Source: Lyngbya sp. HA4199-MV5
Lineage (GTDB): Bacteria; Cyanobacteriota; Cyanobacteriia; Leptolyngbyales; Leptolyngbyaceae
NCBI GenBank assembly: GCA_019359375.1
Contig: JAHHHL010000004.1
Coordinates: 1 to 64,000, forward strand
Length of the DNA stretch: 64,000 nucleotides
Direction: 5' to 3'
In this document: in pieces, positions 26,984-36,522 of the stretch
Layout of the letters: every line of letters starts with the position of its first letter
How positions within the stretch are numbered: the first letter of the stretch is position 1
Translations under genes and position numbers: made by a program
The notes under the pieces: generated by a model
Seen by the model: only the letters and a program-made list of their open reading frames with translations
What the model was told of the DNA's origin: nothing
Databases searched by the model: none

Positions 26984-27156
26984 TTTCTTGTTTTGTGATT
27001 CATTCTTCTTCACAATGGATACAGGTCGTTTGCCTCAAAGCAGTTTCAGAGTTTTGTGAGTTTTCCTGCATTGAGCTAAGACCGTGGTGAAAGTTGGGTT
27101 TGAGCAAGTCTGAGATCTCGATCGCTTTTTTCCAATTGAAACAGGAGTAATCATTC

Positions 27157-28779
27157 ATGAGTCATCAAACGGCGATCGCCGATCTCACCCTTACAACAGA
27201 TGTCTTAGTTATTGGCGGTGGGTTAGCAGGCGGCTGGGTTGCCTGAGGAGCCGCCGCCCAAGGAGCAAATGTCATCCTGGTGGACAAAGGCTACTGTGGC
27301 ACCAGTGGCGCGTCTGCTCCCTCCGGCAATAGCCTCTGGTATATCAAACCTGACCCGGAACTGCGCAAACAGGCAATGGCAAGTCGGGAGGCATTGGGTG
27401 GCTTTCTGGCTCAACGCACCTGGATGGAGCGGGTGTTAGATCAAACCTTTGAAAATATCAATCGGGTTGCCGAATGGGGTTATCCCTTTCCTGTAGACGA
27501 GCACGGTGAATCGCGACGGGAATCCATTCAGGGGTCGGAATACATGCGCCTGATGCGAAAGAAAATCCAGCGCGCAGGTGTACAGATTCTCGATCAGAGT
27601 CCAGCATTGGAATTGTTGGTGGATTGTGAGGGTCGCGTGGCTGGAGCAGCAGGCATTAATCGCCAAACCGGAGAACGCTGGTCGATTCGCGCTGGAGCCG
27701 TAGTGCTGGCAACAGGTGGTTGTGCATTTCTGGCGAATGGTTTGGGCTGCAACGTGCTCACAGGCGATGGTTATTTGATGGCAGCCGAAGCAGGCGCAGA
27801 GTTTTCTGGCATGGAGTTTTCCAGTGCCTATGCCCTTTCCACCACGTTTGGTTCGGTTACAAAAGGGCGCTTTTTTCAATGGGCGACGTTTTACTACGCA
27901 GATGGAACACCGATCGCAGGTGCTGCTGGACATCACGGACGGAGTATCGTTGCCAAAACATTATTGGAACAACCCGTTTATGACTGTATTGATCAGAACG
28001 TCACGCCGGAAATTCAAGCATGGATGTGGAAAGCACAACCCAATTTCTTTTTGCCCTTGAATCGGCGCGGTATTGACCCCTTTACGCAACATTTTCCTGT
28101 GACGCTGCGGTTAGAAGGTACAGTGCGTGGTACAGGTGGACTGCGAATTTTGAATGAAACCTGTGCTACTTCCGTTTTGGGTTTGTATGCAGCCGGTGAT
28201 GCCGCTACGCGAGAACTGATTTGTGGCGGCTTTACGGGCGGCGGTAGTCACAATGCTGCCTGGGCAATCTCGTCGGGCTACTGGTCAGGACAGGCGGCGG
28301 CTGACTATGCAAAGAGTTTGGGTACCCATGCCCACCAGCGATCGGTGCAGGCAATCGGAGAGGTGGGATTGCGCGGTGATGGTGCAAAGGCATTCTCTGC
28401 CGAGGACACGATCGCCGCAACCCAGGCAGAAGTGTTTCCCTACGATCGCAACCTGTTCCGCACGGGCGATGGCTTGCGCGACTCGTTAGGAAGGCTAGAC
28501 AGCCTGTGGCGGGATATGCGTCAAAGCGGCGGCGCAACGGGTACTCAGATGGTGCGATCGCGGGAAGCCGCAGCAATGGTGGCAACGGCTCGGTGGATGT
28601 ACCGCAGTGGACTTCAGCGCACCGAAACACGCGGGATGCACAAGCGGTTGGATTACCCCGAACAAGATCCCAATCAAAAACACTACTGGCTCAGTGGCGG
28701 GTTGGATCAGGTCTGGGTGAAGTCTTCGCTCAATGCAGACCACAATACTGTAACGAACAAGGAGCTGGTGTTGCGATGA
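27157..28779 (+). pseudogene. FAD-dependent AprA/SdhA-type flavoprotein with an in-frame TGA
   Basis: ATG 27157 is preceded by CAGGAG and opens a 540-codon frame of the fumarate reductase/succinate dehydrogenase/APS-reductase flavoprotein family. It holds the FAD motif VLVIGGGLAGG, VILVDKGYCGTSG, the AGAVVLATGG segment, RLEGTVRGTGGLRILNE and CGGFTGGGSHNAAWA. Codon 30 (27244-27246) is TGA, inside the dinucleotide-binding helix just after GGWVA, where relatives commonly have Trp (TGG). The rest is undamaged and the partner ferredoxin overlaps the stop by ATGA. Restarting at GTG 27280 would drop the FAD motif. It could be a very recent nonsense mutation, a sequencing error, or readthrough. Substrate unknown; sulfur-compound oxidation or reduction fits the context. 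Confidence 0.8.
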
Positions 28780-29105
28780 TTGAACTTGTGAGTGCATCTC
28801 GGTGTATTGAATGCAATCTCTGCGTTACCGTTTGTCCAACCAATGTATTTGATACCGTTCCCGATGCACCACCCAGGATCGCGCGCCAGAGCGACTGCCA
28901 GACGTGCTTTATGTGTGAGTTGTATTGTCCAGTTGATGCATTATATGTGGCTCCCGAAGTAGACCCACTGCCGTTTGTAGATGAAGCCGCGCTAGTAGCA
29001 GCAAGGCTGTTGGGCAGCTACCGGGAAGAAGTCGGTTGGGGGAAGGGCAGAAAACCCAAAGCGCAGGAAGATGCGTCTTATCAATTCAATGATTTGAAGC
29101 GGTGA
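28776..29105 (+). CDS. 2[4Fe-4S] ferredoxin subunit of the flavoprotein
   Basis: A 109-residue protein with two bacterial-type [4Fe-4S] motifs in the first half: CIECNLCVTVCP and CQTCFMCELYCP. A longer C-terminal tail (DEAALVAARLLGSYREEVGW and following) resembles AprB-like partners. The start ATGA overlaps the stop of the flavoprotein gene, so the two are translationally coupled and probably form an electron-transfer complex. Because the partner carries a TGA at codon 30, the function of the pair depends on whether that codon is real. Confidence 0.92.
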   Translation: MIELVSASRCIECNLCVTVCPTNVFDTVPDAPPRIARQSDCQTCFMCELYCPVDALYVAPEVDPLPFVDEAALVAARLLGSYREEVGWGKGRKPKAQEDASYQFNDLKR

Positions 29106-29174
29106 GGCAATTGCTGCTCTTGCTTAAAAAAGGCGATGACTAAAGGTAATGTTCCAAGTGAATGACAACCGTAT

Positions 29175-29202
29175 GTAAGGACGTTACAGGTAACGTCCCT
29201 AC
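29175..29202. repeat. Dispersed palindrome, GGACGTTAC/GTAACGTCC family
   Basis: GTAAGGACGTTAC and GTAACGTCCCTAC form near-perfect arms around AG, between the convergent ferredoxin and lipoprotein genes. It could act as a bidirectional hairpin. Confidence 0.7.
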
Positions 29203-29246
29203 AGATCATCATGAACAATGCTTTACTGCTTGTAGACTTTTCCCTC

Positions 29247-29975
29247 TTACTCGCTGTCACCACCACCCATTTGATCCAGTTTTTGCACGATATCTGGCGA
29301 TAGCTTTGCCCGATCTTGAGCCGCGATCGTCGGAGTTGGTTGAGGCGTAGCGTTAGCCGCTGCTGGAAGTTTGGCGCTGGCAACTTTTACCTCAACAGCA
29401 GGCAATACCTGTTGCCAATTCACGTTATTTTGTGGGCCGATCGTGACAACAATGGTTTCTGGTTGCTTGGGATCGTTCGCCTTTTTTGAATCAGCGTTTC
29501 TGCCAGTCTTTCGAGTTTGAATGGCTTTTCCTGCTTTGCCAACCTTACACTCAAAGCGATCGCCTGGTTTCACCGATCGATAGCCTGAACCACAATCAAC
29601 GGTTAAAATCTTCCCTTCCTGGAGCACCGTTTGCTGAAAGAGCGATTCTAATTGAGACAGATTTAAGAACCCTTTTGTATTCGGTATCTCCCAGGTGGTT
29701 GCGCCCTTCTCATCGCTTTGCTTGACTGGAATTGCCAATAAATCGCCAGAATCAAGCGTTCCCACACAATCAAACCCCTGACCTGCCGCTAAAGCAACAT
29801 TCTTGGAACACGTCACTGTTTTAAGTGAAAGCCCACCCTGTCGAATGACCGTTTGTTGAATGTCACCTTCCAGCTTTGTTGTATCCAGAGTTCTTGTACA
29901 AGCAGATAACGCGATCGTGCTGACTCCAACGATCACACTGCTCCAAACAGAGTCATGCTTCCAGTTTTGATTCAT
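29247..29975 (-). CDS. Putative lipoprotein with two DUF4333-like domains
   Basis: The 242-residue product begins with a signal peptide ending in the lipobox LSAC (Cys26). Two similar modules follow: residues about 33-95 (LEGDIQQTVIRQGG, KTVTCSKNVALAAGQGFDCV) and about 109-175 (LESLFQQTVLQEGKILTVDC, GDRFECKV). Each has a paired-cysteine pattern typical of DUF4333. The C-terminus is Ala/Pro/Gln-rich and disordered. The role is unknown. It lies downstream of ssuC on the same strand (154 bases), but a TTTTTAG-rich repeat intervenes, so co-transcription is uncertain. Confidence 0.7.
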   Translation of the reverse strand: MNQNWKHDSVWSSVIVGVSTIALSACTRTLDTTKLEGDIQQTVIRQGGLSLKTVTCSKNVALAAGQGFDCVGTLDSGDLLAIPVKQSDEKGATTWEIPNTKGFLNLSQLESLFQQTVLQEGKILTVDCGSGYRSVKPGDRFECKVGKAGKAIQTRKTGRNADSKKANDPKQPETIVVTIGPQNNVNWQQVLPAVEVKVASAKLPAAANATPQPTPTIAAQDRAKLSPDIVQKLDQMGGGDSE

Positions 29976-30129
29976 TGCAGCTTCCAGCAGTAGGGCTATG
30001 GTTTTAAGTAGCCGTTAAGTTTTTAGTTTTTAGTTTTTAGTAAGCCACACTAAGCGAGCCATTAGCCTAACAACTTTTCTTGAATGCCCGAAGGGCTATA
30101 CAACCAACAACTAATTACTTTACAAGCCC

Positions 30130-30960
30130 TTAAGCATCTCGATAATTAGGGTTCCAACGTAGCCAGGAACGTTCTAAAGCTCTAGCAATTGCGTCTGCCA
30201 ATTTCCCAAAGAGGGCATACAGAACGATCGCCAGCACAACGACATCGGTTTGCATAAACTCGCGTGCGTTTGTTGCCATATACCCAATGCCAGAATCGGC
30301 TGCGATCGTCTCGGCGACGATCAGGGTCAACCACATAATGCCTAACGAAAAGCGGACACCCACTAGAATCGATGACATTGCGCCCGGAAGAATGATCCGA
30401 CGGAATAGCTGCCAGCGAGTCAACCCATAGACTTGACCCATTTCAATCAAACCTGGATCAACATTCCGAATCCCATGAAACGTATTCAAATAAATGGGAA
30501 ACATGACACCCAGCGAGATCAAGAATAAGCGCGCTTCATCACCAATGCCAAACCACAAAATCACCAGCGGTAAGAGTGCTAGGTTAGGAATGGTTCGCAA
30601 CATTTGAAGCGTTGTATCAAATACGGTTTCGGACAGGCGGGAGAGACCATTAAATAGCCCTAGAATAAACCCAATGCTGCCATCGACAATAAAACCACTC
30701 ACAGCACGCAGGGAGCTGATACCAATGTTGACAAACAGTTCACCCGTTTTGGCTAAAGTAATGGCTGCTGTGACAACACTCAATGGCGAAGGTAGAACTT
30801 GAGTTGTTCTCAGCCCAAAGGCTGAGAACAACTGCCAGACCACGAGTACGCCAACTGGAAACGCCCAGGGTAGAAAGGTTCTGACCTTTGGATCGCTCAA
30901 GTTAATCAGCGGTTGTGCCCGACGACGACTTAAATTTGCTTTAGCTCCAAGTGTAGTCAT
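30130..30960 (-). CDS. ssuC: Sulfonate ABC transporter permease
   Basis: A 276-residue inner-membrane protein with six predicted helices and the binding-protein-dependent permease loop EMGQVYGLTRWQLFRRIILPGAM (E-x3-G.....R-x5-P-x-A), which docks on the ATPase. SsuC/TauC traits include FPVGVLVVWQLFSAFG near the start and LRTIPNLALLPLVILWFGIG. It is separated from ssuB by 216 bases that hold an inserted repeat. It would move alkanesulfonates captured by the binding proteins encoded at 15812 and 42090. Confidence 0.92.
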   Translation of the reverse strand: MTTLGAKANLSRRRAQPLINLSDPKVRTFLPWAFPVGVLVVWQLFSAFGLRTTQVLPSPLSVVTAAITLAKTGELFVNIGISSLRAVSGFIVDGSIGFILGLFNGLSRLSETVFDTTLQMLRTIPNLALLPLVILWFGIGDEARLFLISLGVMFPIYLNTFHGIRNVDPGLIEMGQVYGLTRWQLFRRIILPGAMSSILVGVRFSLGIMWLTLIVAETIAADSGIGYMATNAREFMQTDVVVLAIVLYALFGKLADAIARALERSWLRWNPNYRDA

Positions 30961-31032
30961 AGGATCTCAGAGAATGAACAAAATGGGAGAACTGCAAATT
31001 GCGTTTCGTTGAGCTTGAAACGTCTCTAAAGG

Positions 31033-31175
31033 ATCGTGGATTAAATAAGGTGTCATTCTGTGCGTAGGGGCATGACATGCGGTAGAAAGTCCCTGCCATC
31101 GCGCAGAGTGATCTGCCGCATGCCGCACCTGTATAATCAAAAGGCTGAGGTTGTTGGAGTGATTTAATTTTCATT
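31033..31175. repeat. ATTAAAT-ended element between ssuB and ssuC
   Basis: The ends GGATCGTGGATTAAATAAGG and, inverted, CCTTAGAAATGAAAATTAAAT resemble the termini of elements 16860 and 32612. The core has GCATGACATGCGG and CCGCATGCCGC inverted segments. It splits the ssuB-ssuC operon without breaking either gene. Confidence 0.5.
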
Positions 31176-31176
31176 T

Positions 31177-31968
31177 CTAAGGAATCCTGGTTGAATATTC
31201 TTGGGGAAGCGCCAACACCTTTTCCTGAGTTTCTTCCTTCAGCATGACCCGCTGTAAAACAGTTTCAACGATTTTAGTAAAACGGGCGCTACTGCGTTGT
31301 CTGGGGCGTGGCAAATCTACTGACACACTCAGCGCAATTTGACCCTGCTCAATTAAAATCACGCGATCGGCTAAGGCAACAGCCTCTTCAACATCATGAG
31401 TAATCAATAGTGACGTAAAGCGCTTTTCTTGCCACAACTCTTCCAATAGTTGTTGCATTTCAATGCGAGTTAACGCATCCAACGCTCCTAGTGGTTCGTC
31501 CAACAGTAATAGACGGGGCTGACTGGCAAGTGCCCGCGCCAGAGCAACCCGCTGGCGCTGCCCTCCGGAGAGAAGAGCAGGCCAGTCGTTTGCTTTCGCT
31601 TCCAGACCGACAGAATTTAAAACTTGCAACGCTATAGGGCGGCTTCCAGTTGAGCCGAGTAACCCCAACTCAACATTTGCCAGCACCGATTCCCAGGGCA
31701 GGAGTCGAGCATCCTGAAACATCATCCGGACAGTAGGGTTGGGGCGCTGAGTTAGTTGACCATTAAGGAAGACACCGCCTGCACTCGGTGTTTCCAGATC
31801 GGCAATGAGGCGTAAGAGGGTACTTTTACCACACCCACTGCGACCGACGATCGCAACAAATTCTCCTGGTATCACCTCCAAATTAAATCTTTGCAAAACA
31901 ACACTTGTCCCAAAGGACTTTTCCAACCCTTCAACAATCAGGTGAGTTCCACGAGTTTCAGATTCCAT
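31177..31968 (-). CDS. ssuB: Sulfonate ABC transporter ATP-binding protein
   Basis: The 263-residue ATPase has Walker [15 protein letters not shown] (residues 41-54), the Q-loop [18 protein letters not shown], signature [15 protein letters not shown], Walker [13 protein letters not shown] and the switch His in [11 protein letters not shown]. The RLLPW Q-loop region is characteristic of the nitrate/sulfonate/taurine ATPase group. It is the first gene of the ssuB-ssuC pair on the minus strand. No binding protein is attached, and two are encoded elsewhere in the window. Confidence 0.93.
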   Translation of the reverse strand: MESETRGTHLIVEGLEKSFGTSVVLQRFNLEVIPGEFVAIVGRSGCGKSTLLRLIADLETPSAGGVFLNGQLTQRPNPTVRMMFQDARLLPWESVLANVELGLLGSTGSRPIALQVLNSVGLEAKANDWPALLSGGQRQRVALARALASQPRLLLLDEPLGALDALTRIEMQQLLEELWQEKRFTSLLITHDVEEAVALADRVILIEQGQIALSVSVDLPRPRQRSSARFTKIVETVLQRVMLKEETQEKVLALPQEYSTRIP

Positions 31969-32770
31969 ACACCAAGACCTCTAGTGACAATCCCTACAAA
32001 ACCGAAGCAATTTACCATCGATCGGGAGCAGGGAAACAAGTAAGTAACTGAAGTAATTCAACAAAAATAGCTTCAGGCTAAAGAATTGATCCCGCCTCAA
32101 ACTCTTCTTCGTCGTTAATTACAGTCAATTACTAACAGCCTGAGATGCTAACAGTAAAAACAATTACATTCAGGCATTCAATGCCACAAACGCAGATTTA
32201 AGCGCCTTTGTGGATATTTGTTCGCACAACAATTATTCTGCTGTACGTTGTCGCTTAGTTTCACACGCAGTCAATTCGATTACAAGTACTGTTTATACAA
32301 AACTCGAAAAATGAATAAAAACATACGTTAAATCTTTTGATGGGCGTAATCAGATTGGCTTTTAATGCCTGTTTCTTCTGTCAGGATGGGCTACCTAAAG
32401 CGAAGGGCTAAAGCCTTTAACGACTCATACAGGCAAAAACTTAACCTAATGTTTCTCGAAAGCTAATATGAGCAGGTTAGCTGCTGCTCTGAAGGTATTT
32501 AAATCACTTTTTCCCGGTATCTTGAGTAGCAACTTCTTACAATTGAGCAAATAGAATTTAGTTGCAAAATCATCGTTCACCTCTGGCTTCATTAACCCGC
32601 GAATTTTAGATTTAATTGTGCTTTCCTACTTAGGAATGAGAACAAAATAAAGCCGATCATGCTGTAGGGGCTTAGTACGCGGCAGACATGCTTTCGGTGA
32701 TGGTAAAGGCTTCCAGTCGCATGCTACGCCCTTACGATTGAGGTTGCCAATGTTATTTAATTCACGATCC
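31969..32770. other. Gene-free stretch with a dispersed element at 32612-32777
   Basis: No ORF is convincing. Bases 32612-32777 match the ATTAAATAAC-ended element class: GATTTAATTGTGCTTTCCTA at the left (also seen at 57583) and GTTATTTAATTCACGATCCTTAG at the right, around a GTAGGGGC ... GCCCTTAC palindrome. The right end reaches the nitroreductase stop. The rest (31969-32611) would hold the ssuB promoter; no 26-bp dyad box was found in it. Confidence 0.5.
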
Positions 32771-33613
32771 TTAGCGCAATTGAAAGCCCAGGTTATTGAG
32801 TATGTTGCGGAGATTGGCACGATTACGAAGTGCTTCTGCGCTGGCAATGCGATCGCTGGAATGTTGTGACCAATTGCCTTCAACCGTCATGTTTTGCTCG
32901 GTATAGAATGCCTTCATGATGGTGTCGTAGTCAGCGATCGCAGGCAATTGTGCGTCGAGGCTGTATTGTTCTCGATGCAGCACGGCTTCTTGTGACAGGC
33001 GTGGCTTGATTGCGGCTGGTTTCGCAGGATCGGCATAACCAACGCATAAGCCGAATACAGCAAAGACGTGGGGTGGTAGACCCAACTCAGCCGCTACGTC
33101 TTCAGGACGGTTTCGCATGGCTCCGATATAAACGGTGCCCAAGCCAAGAGATTCGGCGGCGATCGCGGCGTTTTGTGCTGCGAGACTGGCATCGATCGCC
33201 GCTGTCAGAAACGTTTCCAGGTACTCCAGACCTTCGTGGGGCAAGCCTCGTTGCTCAGTCACCTGCTGCAATCGCGCCAGGTCTGCCAACCACACGAGAA
33301 AGAGGGGAGCTTGCTGAATGTGCGCCTGCCCGCCTGCCAGTTGGGAAAGCCGTTCTTTGCGTGCCGGGTCTTCTACCGCAACCACGCTCCAGGTTTGGAG
33401 ATTAGAAGAGGATGCAGCCGATTGAGCCGCTGCCACGAGCAGTTGTAAGGTGCCAGAGGGCAACGGCTTGGAGAGATACGCCCGGATCGAGCAATGGGAA
33501 AGAAGTGTCGTCAGACTGCTATTCCAGGCATTGTCAAAGATGAAATCAAACGCGGTGCCGTAGCGATCGTGCAGCAGAGCTGTTGGCGTAACGGGATCTT
33601 TTGTCAGTGTCAT
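32771..33613 (-). CDS. NfsA-like nitroreductase / flavin oxidoreductase
   Basis: The 280-residue protein belongs to the nitroreductase family of FMN enzymes, NfsA-type by length. Seen are HCSIRAYLSKPLPSGTLQLL with the FMN-binding Arg, a SSSNLQTWSVVAV segment, the AAESLGLGTVYIGAMRNRPE strand-helix and VFAVFGLCVGYAD. Such enzymes reduce quinones, nitro compounds or free flavins with NADPH, so it might supply FMNH2 to the monooxygenase at 4548 (speculative). The dispersed element at 32612-32777 abuts its stop codon. Confidence 0.88.
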   Translation of the reverse strand: MTLTKDPVTPTALLHDRYGTAFDFIFDNAWNSSLTTLLSHCSIRAYLSKPLPSGTLQLLVAAAQSAASSSNLQTWSVVAVEDPARKERLSQLAGGQAHIQQAPLFLVWLADLARLQQVTEQRGLPHEGLEYLETFLTAAIDASLAAQNAAIAAESLGLGTVYIGAMRNRPEDVAAELGLPPHVFAVFGLCVGYADPAKPAAIKPRLSQEAVLHREQYSLDAQLPAIADYDTIMKAFYTEQNMTVEGNWSQHSSDRIASAEALRNRANLRNILNNLGFQLR

Positions 33614-33837
33614 AGGATGATTGGTTTTTTGAGGACTGTTTGATTACAGTGCAACCAACGCTCGCGTTGCCTCTGCCTGGGGGACGATCGCGGTGAATTA
33701 TTACGTCTGGCACAAATAACAAAACACTGCTCAGGACGGAAAAAGCCGAGTAAGCCAACCCCGGTCGTGACTGCACTTGGTAGAAAGCTGCGTCATATCG
33801 ATCGAGCGCCTTGTACCAATTCCATCTGCATTTGCAT

Positions 33838-33950
33838 ACAAACGTAGGTTGAGTTGAGCTTAGCGAAACTCAACAAAGCCGCTCACCTGTTGAGTTCCAC
33901 ACTGTTCGACCAACCTGGAATTCTGTGCGTTCTTTAAAGAGCATTAGCAC
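33838..33950. repeat. Dispersed AACTCAACAGGT/ACCTGTTGAGTT-type palindrome and spacer
   Basis: AACGTAGGTTGAGTTGAGC and a later AACCTGG are remnants of the GTAGGTTGGGTT palindrome family (compare 16860 and 57482). It lies in the 504-base divergent region between the nitroreductase and the ABC exporter, which also holds the sites at 33954 and 34051. Confidence 0.4.
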
Positions 33951-33953
33951 TAA

Positions 33954-33979
33954 CTCGGTAAATCGATCGACTTGCCATA
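33954..33979 (+). promoter_or_regulatory. 26-bp dyad box, site 6
   Basis: CTCGGT, 14 bases with AATCGATCGACTT, GCCATA followed by ATTTAA. It is 139 bases before the ABC ATPase start and 340 bases before the divergent nitroreductase. It matches the consensus at the inner half-site bases and centre, with two end mismatches. Confidence 0.45.
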
Positions 33980-34050
33980 ATTTAACTTGCAGTATCGCAT
34001 AGCCCCTTTTGAAACTCAAGTCTGTTTGGTAAACAAATTATATGTAACCA

Positions 34051-34075
34051 ATATAGTTAGACTATCTAACTATAT
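34051..34075. promoter_or_regulatory. Perfect 25-bp palindrome ahead of the ABC/MarR block
   Basis: Arms ATATAGTTAGA and TCTAACTATAT are exact inverted copies around CTA. It lies 42 bases upstream of the TTG start at 34118, placed to overlap a promoter. The size and symmetry suit a MarR-type dimer, and a MarR gene lies downstream at 36012. The tauD upstream palindrome (48366) shares the GTTAGA-N3-TCTAAC core. Confidence 0.65.
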
Positions 34076-34117
34076 GATGGTAACTTATTAGGTAGCCGCA
34101 TCTAAGGAGGAACTGGA

Positions 34118-34981
34118 TTGAATAGATGGATCAGAGGCAAGGGGCGATCGCTCCCACCCCCTCACCTGACTGCCAACGTCAGCAGTACTATTTTGGAAAC
34201 GCACAATCTCACCCGTCAATTTGGCACGTTAACGGCTGTCGATGACCTGAACATTGCCGTTGTTTCCGGTGAGGTGTTTGGCTTGCTGGGTCCCAACGGA
34301 GCAGGTAAAAGTACCGTGATCAAGATGTTGACGACCCTGTTGCCGTCTAGTGCTGGGAGCGCGACGATCGCAGGGCTAGATGTCACCCGACAAGCCGCCA
34401 TTGTCCGTCGTTTGATTGGCTATGTGCCGCAAGCACTTTCCGCTGACGGCACACTGACGGGCTATGAAAATTTATTGATCTTCGCCAAACTCTATGACAT
34501 TCCTGCCAAGCAGCGACGGCAGCGGATTCACGAAGTGCTGGCATTTATGGGCTTAGAGGAAGCCGCACATCGCATGGTTCGTACCTATTCAGGCGGGATG
34601 ATTCGGCGACTGGAAGTGGCACAATCCGTGCTGCATCGTCCCCAACTGTTGTTTCTAGACGAACCGACGGTCGGGCTTGATCCGTTGGCGCGGGTTTCCG
34701 TTTGGGCGCTGGTGAAACAGCTTTGTGAGGACTACGGGACGACGATCGTGCTGACCACTCACTTTCTTGAAGAAGCCGACAATCTGTGTCAGCGAGTTGC
34801 CATCATGCACGGCGGCAAGGTAATTGTGACGGATACCCCTACGGCTTTAAAGGCAGGTCTCGACAAGGAAAATGCCACGCTGGATGACGTTTTCATCCAC
34901 TACACCGGAGACCAACTCACCTCAGGAGTGGACTATCGTGAGACTGCAAGAACGCGGCGGACGGCTCAACGGTTGGGCTGA
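34118..34981 (+). CDS. DrrA-like ABC transporter ATP-binding protein
   Basis: The 287-residue ATPase contains Walker A LLGPNGAGKSTVIKML (residues 57-72), the Q-loop IGYVPQALSADGTLTGYENL, signature TYSGGMIRRLEVAQS, Walker B LLFLDEPTVGLDP and switch TTHFLEEAD. These are DrrA/CcmA traits of antibiotic or lipid export ABC-2 systems. TTG 34118 is the start: AAGGAGGA lies six bases before it and no ATG fits. The gene overlaps the permease gene by about 44 bases. Probable role: efflux of a hydrophobic compound, with regulation by the MarR protein at 36012 (inference). Confidence 0.92.
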   Translation: MNRWIRGKGRSLPPPHLTANVSSTILETHNLTRQFGTLTAVDDLNIAVVSGEVFGLLGPNGAGKSTVIKMLTTLLPSSAGSATIAGLDVTRQAAIVRRLIGYVPQALSADGTLTGYENLLIFAKLYDIPAKQRRQRIHEVLAFMGLEEAAHRMVRTYSGGMIRRLEVAQSVLHRPQLLFLDEPTVGLDPLARVSVWALVKQLCEDYGTTIVLTTHFLEEADNLCQRVAIMHGGKVIVTDTPTALKAGLDKENATLDDVFIHYTGDQLTSGVDYRETARTRRTAQRLG

Positions 34982-35792
34982 TCCTTCGCTCGACTATCAA
35001 AGGAACTGGCTGGGCGCGATCGCCGAACTGGTTCGCAAAACCCTGGTTATCACCGAGTTGGAAGTACGAAAACTGCGCCATGACCCCAGTGATCTCTTCC
35101 TGCGAGCGGCACAACCAACCCTGTGGCTACTGATTTTTGGCCAGGTCTTCACCCGACTGCGGGGCATTCCCACCGGAAATCTGCCCTACCTGGACTTTAT
35201 GGCGGCTGGCATTCTGGCGCAAAGTGTCCTGTTTGTGGCAATCTTTAACGGCGGGATGTCGATCATCTGGGAGCGGGATTTGGGGATTGTCCAGAAGTTT
35301 CTGGTTAGCCCCACTCCTCGCGCGGCAATGGTGCTGGGCAAAGCGCTAGCATCCGGGATTCGCAGCCTTTCCCAGGTTGCCATTATTTACCTCTTGTGCT
35401 TGCTGCTGGGGGTGAAGCTAAACCCGCATCCGGTGGCGATCGCAGGAGTCATTCTCATCGTGCTGCTGGGAGCCGCCTGTTTCACCATCTTCTCACTGCT
35501 CATCGCCTGCGTAGTCAAATCGCGGGAACGCTTCAACGGCTTCGGTCAACTCATGACCATGCCCTTGTTTTTTGCCAGCAATGCCATCTATCCTATTGCG
35601 CTCATGCCGCCCTGGCTACAGGTGCTTTCTCATCTCAACCCGCTGACCTATCAGGTGGATGCCTTGCGGGGCGTAATGCTGGCAAACAGCACGACCACCT
35701 ATGGTTTTGGACTGGACTGTGCTGTTCTAACTTCCACAGTGGCAGTACTGACGGTGATCTGTACACGGCTGTATCCGAATGTGGGGAGGTAG
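34938..35792 (+). CDS. ABC-2 type permease (DrrB-like)
   Basis: The 284-residue product has six predicted membrane helices and the ABC-2 family C-terminal block LSHLNPLTYQVDALRGVML. Earlier blocks include LFLRAAQPTLWLLIFGQVF and DLGIVQKFLVSPTPR. GTG 34938 was chosen because AGGAG lies about nine bases upstream; ATG 34872 would give a 110-base overlap with the ATPase gene. With the ATPase it forms a four-domain exporter of drug- or lipid-like compounds. Confidence 0.9.
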   Translation: MRLQERGGRLNGWADPSLDYQRNWLGAIAELVRKTLVITELEVRKLRHDPSDLFLRAAQPTLWLLIFGQVFTRLRGIPTGNLPYLDFMAAGILAQSVLFVAIFNGGMSIIWERDLGIVQKFLVSPTPRAAMVLGKALASGIRSLSQVAIIYLLCLLLGVKLNPHPVAIAGVILIVLLGAACFTIFSLLIACVVKSRERFNGFGQLMTMPLFFASNAIYPIALMPPWLQVLSHLNPLTYQVDALRGVMLANSTTTYGFGLDCAVLTSTVAVLTVICTRLYPNVGR

Positions 35793-36011
35793 GCAGGGGG
35801 AATGGGGAGTGGGGAGTGGGGGAGAAGGTTAAAGGAGTTGTTGGTTTTTAGTTTTTAGAAGGGATCAGGAACGGCTCATGCACTAACAACCAACAACTAA
35901 CAACCAATAACGGTCTCAACTCAAAACTCAAAATTCAACAGATGTGATTACGGCTACAGTAGAGTAGTGGCTTAACTGTCCTCCTCTTGTTACTGGAACC
36001 GCTGTCAGTCT

Positions 36012-36485
36012 ATGGGATCGCGTAAAACGACTCGGAAGAAAGTGTCAGAAACTTGTGCTGCTAGAGTCATGGAAACCGTACCAATGGTCATGCGCTTTAT
36101 CCGGGCAGATATGCGGGTACGGGGGACGTATGAAGAACTGACGGTGCCGCAGTTTCGCACGCTGGCATTCCTCGATCGCAATCCCGGTGCTTCTCTCTCT
36201 GAGCTTGCCCTCCATCTGGGCGTGACGCGAGCAACGGCTTCTGCGAATACAGAACGACTGGTACAACGGCAGTTTGTCGATCGCTGCGATCATCCAGAAG
36301 AACGCCGCCGCGTCGTGCTGAAACTGACCGAGGCTGGGCTGGAACACCTCCAAAGCAATCGGGCACAGACCCGCAAATATATTACTGACTTGCTGGGCTC
36401 CTTAACGGATGAGCAGATTGTTCAGATTGATGAAAGCTTGACCCTACTCAAGCAAGTGTTTGAGCAACAGCCTGGAACGAAGTAG
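36012..36485 (+). CDS. MarR-family transcriptional regulator
   Basis: A 157-residue winged-helix protein. The conserved MarR core spans about residues 40-110: LTVPQFRTLAFLDRNPGASL, LALHLGVTRATASANTERLV as the recognition helix, and the wing DRCDHPEERRRVVLKLTEAG with its Asp-x-Arg tip region. It follows the DrrAB-like pair by about 220 bases on the same strand and probably controls it through the palindrome at 34051. Ligands would be small phenolic or electrophilic compounds, as in the family. Confidence 0.92.
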   Translation: MGSRKTTRKKVSETCAARVMETVPMVMRFIRADMRVRGTYEELTVPQFRTLAFLDRNPGASLSELALHLGVTRATASANTERLVQRQFVDRCDHPEERRRVVLKLTEAGLEHLQSNRAQTRKYITDLLGSLTDEQIVQIDESLTLLKQVFEQQPGTK

Positions 36486-36510
36486 GGACGTTTCATGGAA
36501 CGTCTCTATA
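36482..36510. repeat. Dispersed palindrome GTAGGGACGTT/AACGTCTCTA
   Basis: GTAGGGACGTT and AACGTCTCTATAG arms overlap the last codons of the marR gene. Same family as 23438 and 29175. It may serve as its transcription end hairpin. Confidence 0.55.
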
Positions 36511-36522
36511 GAAATTGTGACC

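Noticed and set aside
27244-27246. TGA as selenocysteine codon
   Set aside because: Homologous position fits Trp, not Cys or Sec, and no adjacent stem-loop of SECIS type was seen.
32281-32360. Possible 26-bp box before ssuB (TACTGTTTATAC...)
   Set aside because: Only the left arm fits; no ACCGTA at the right distance.
35800-35990. AGTTTTTAG/AACAACCAACAAC repeats after the ABC-2 permease
   Set aside because: Low-complexity repeat common downstream of cyanobacterial genes; a similar one lies at 30015-30120. No further claim possible.
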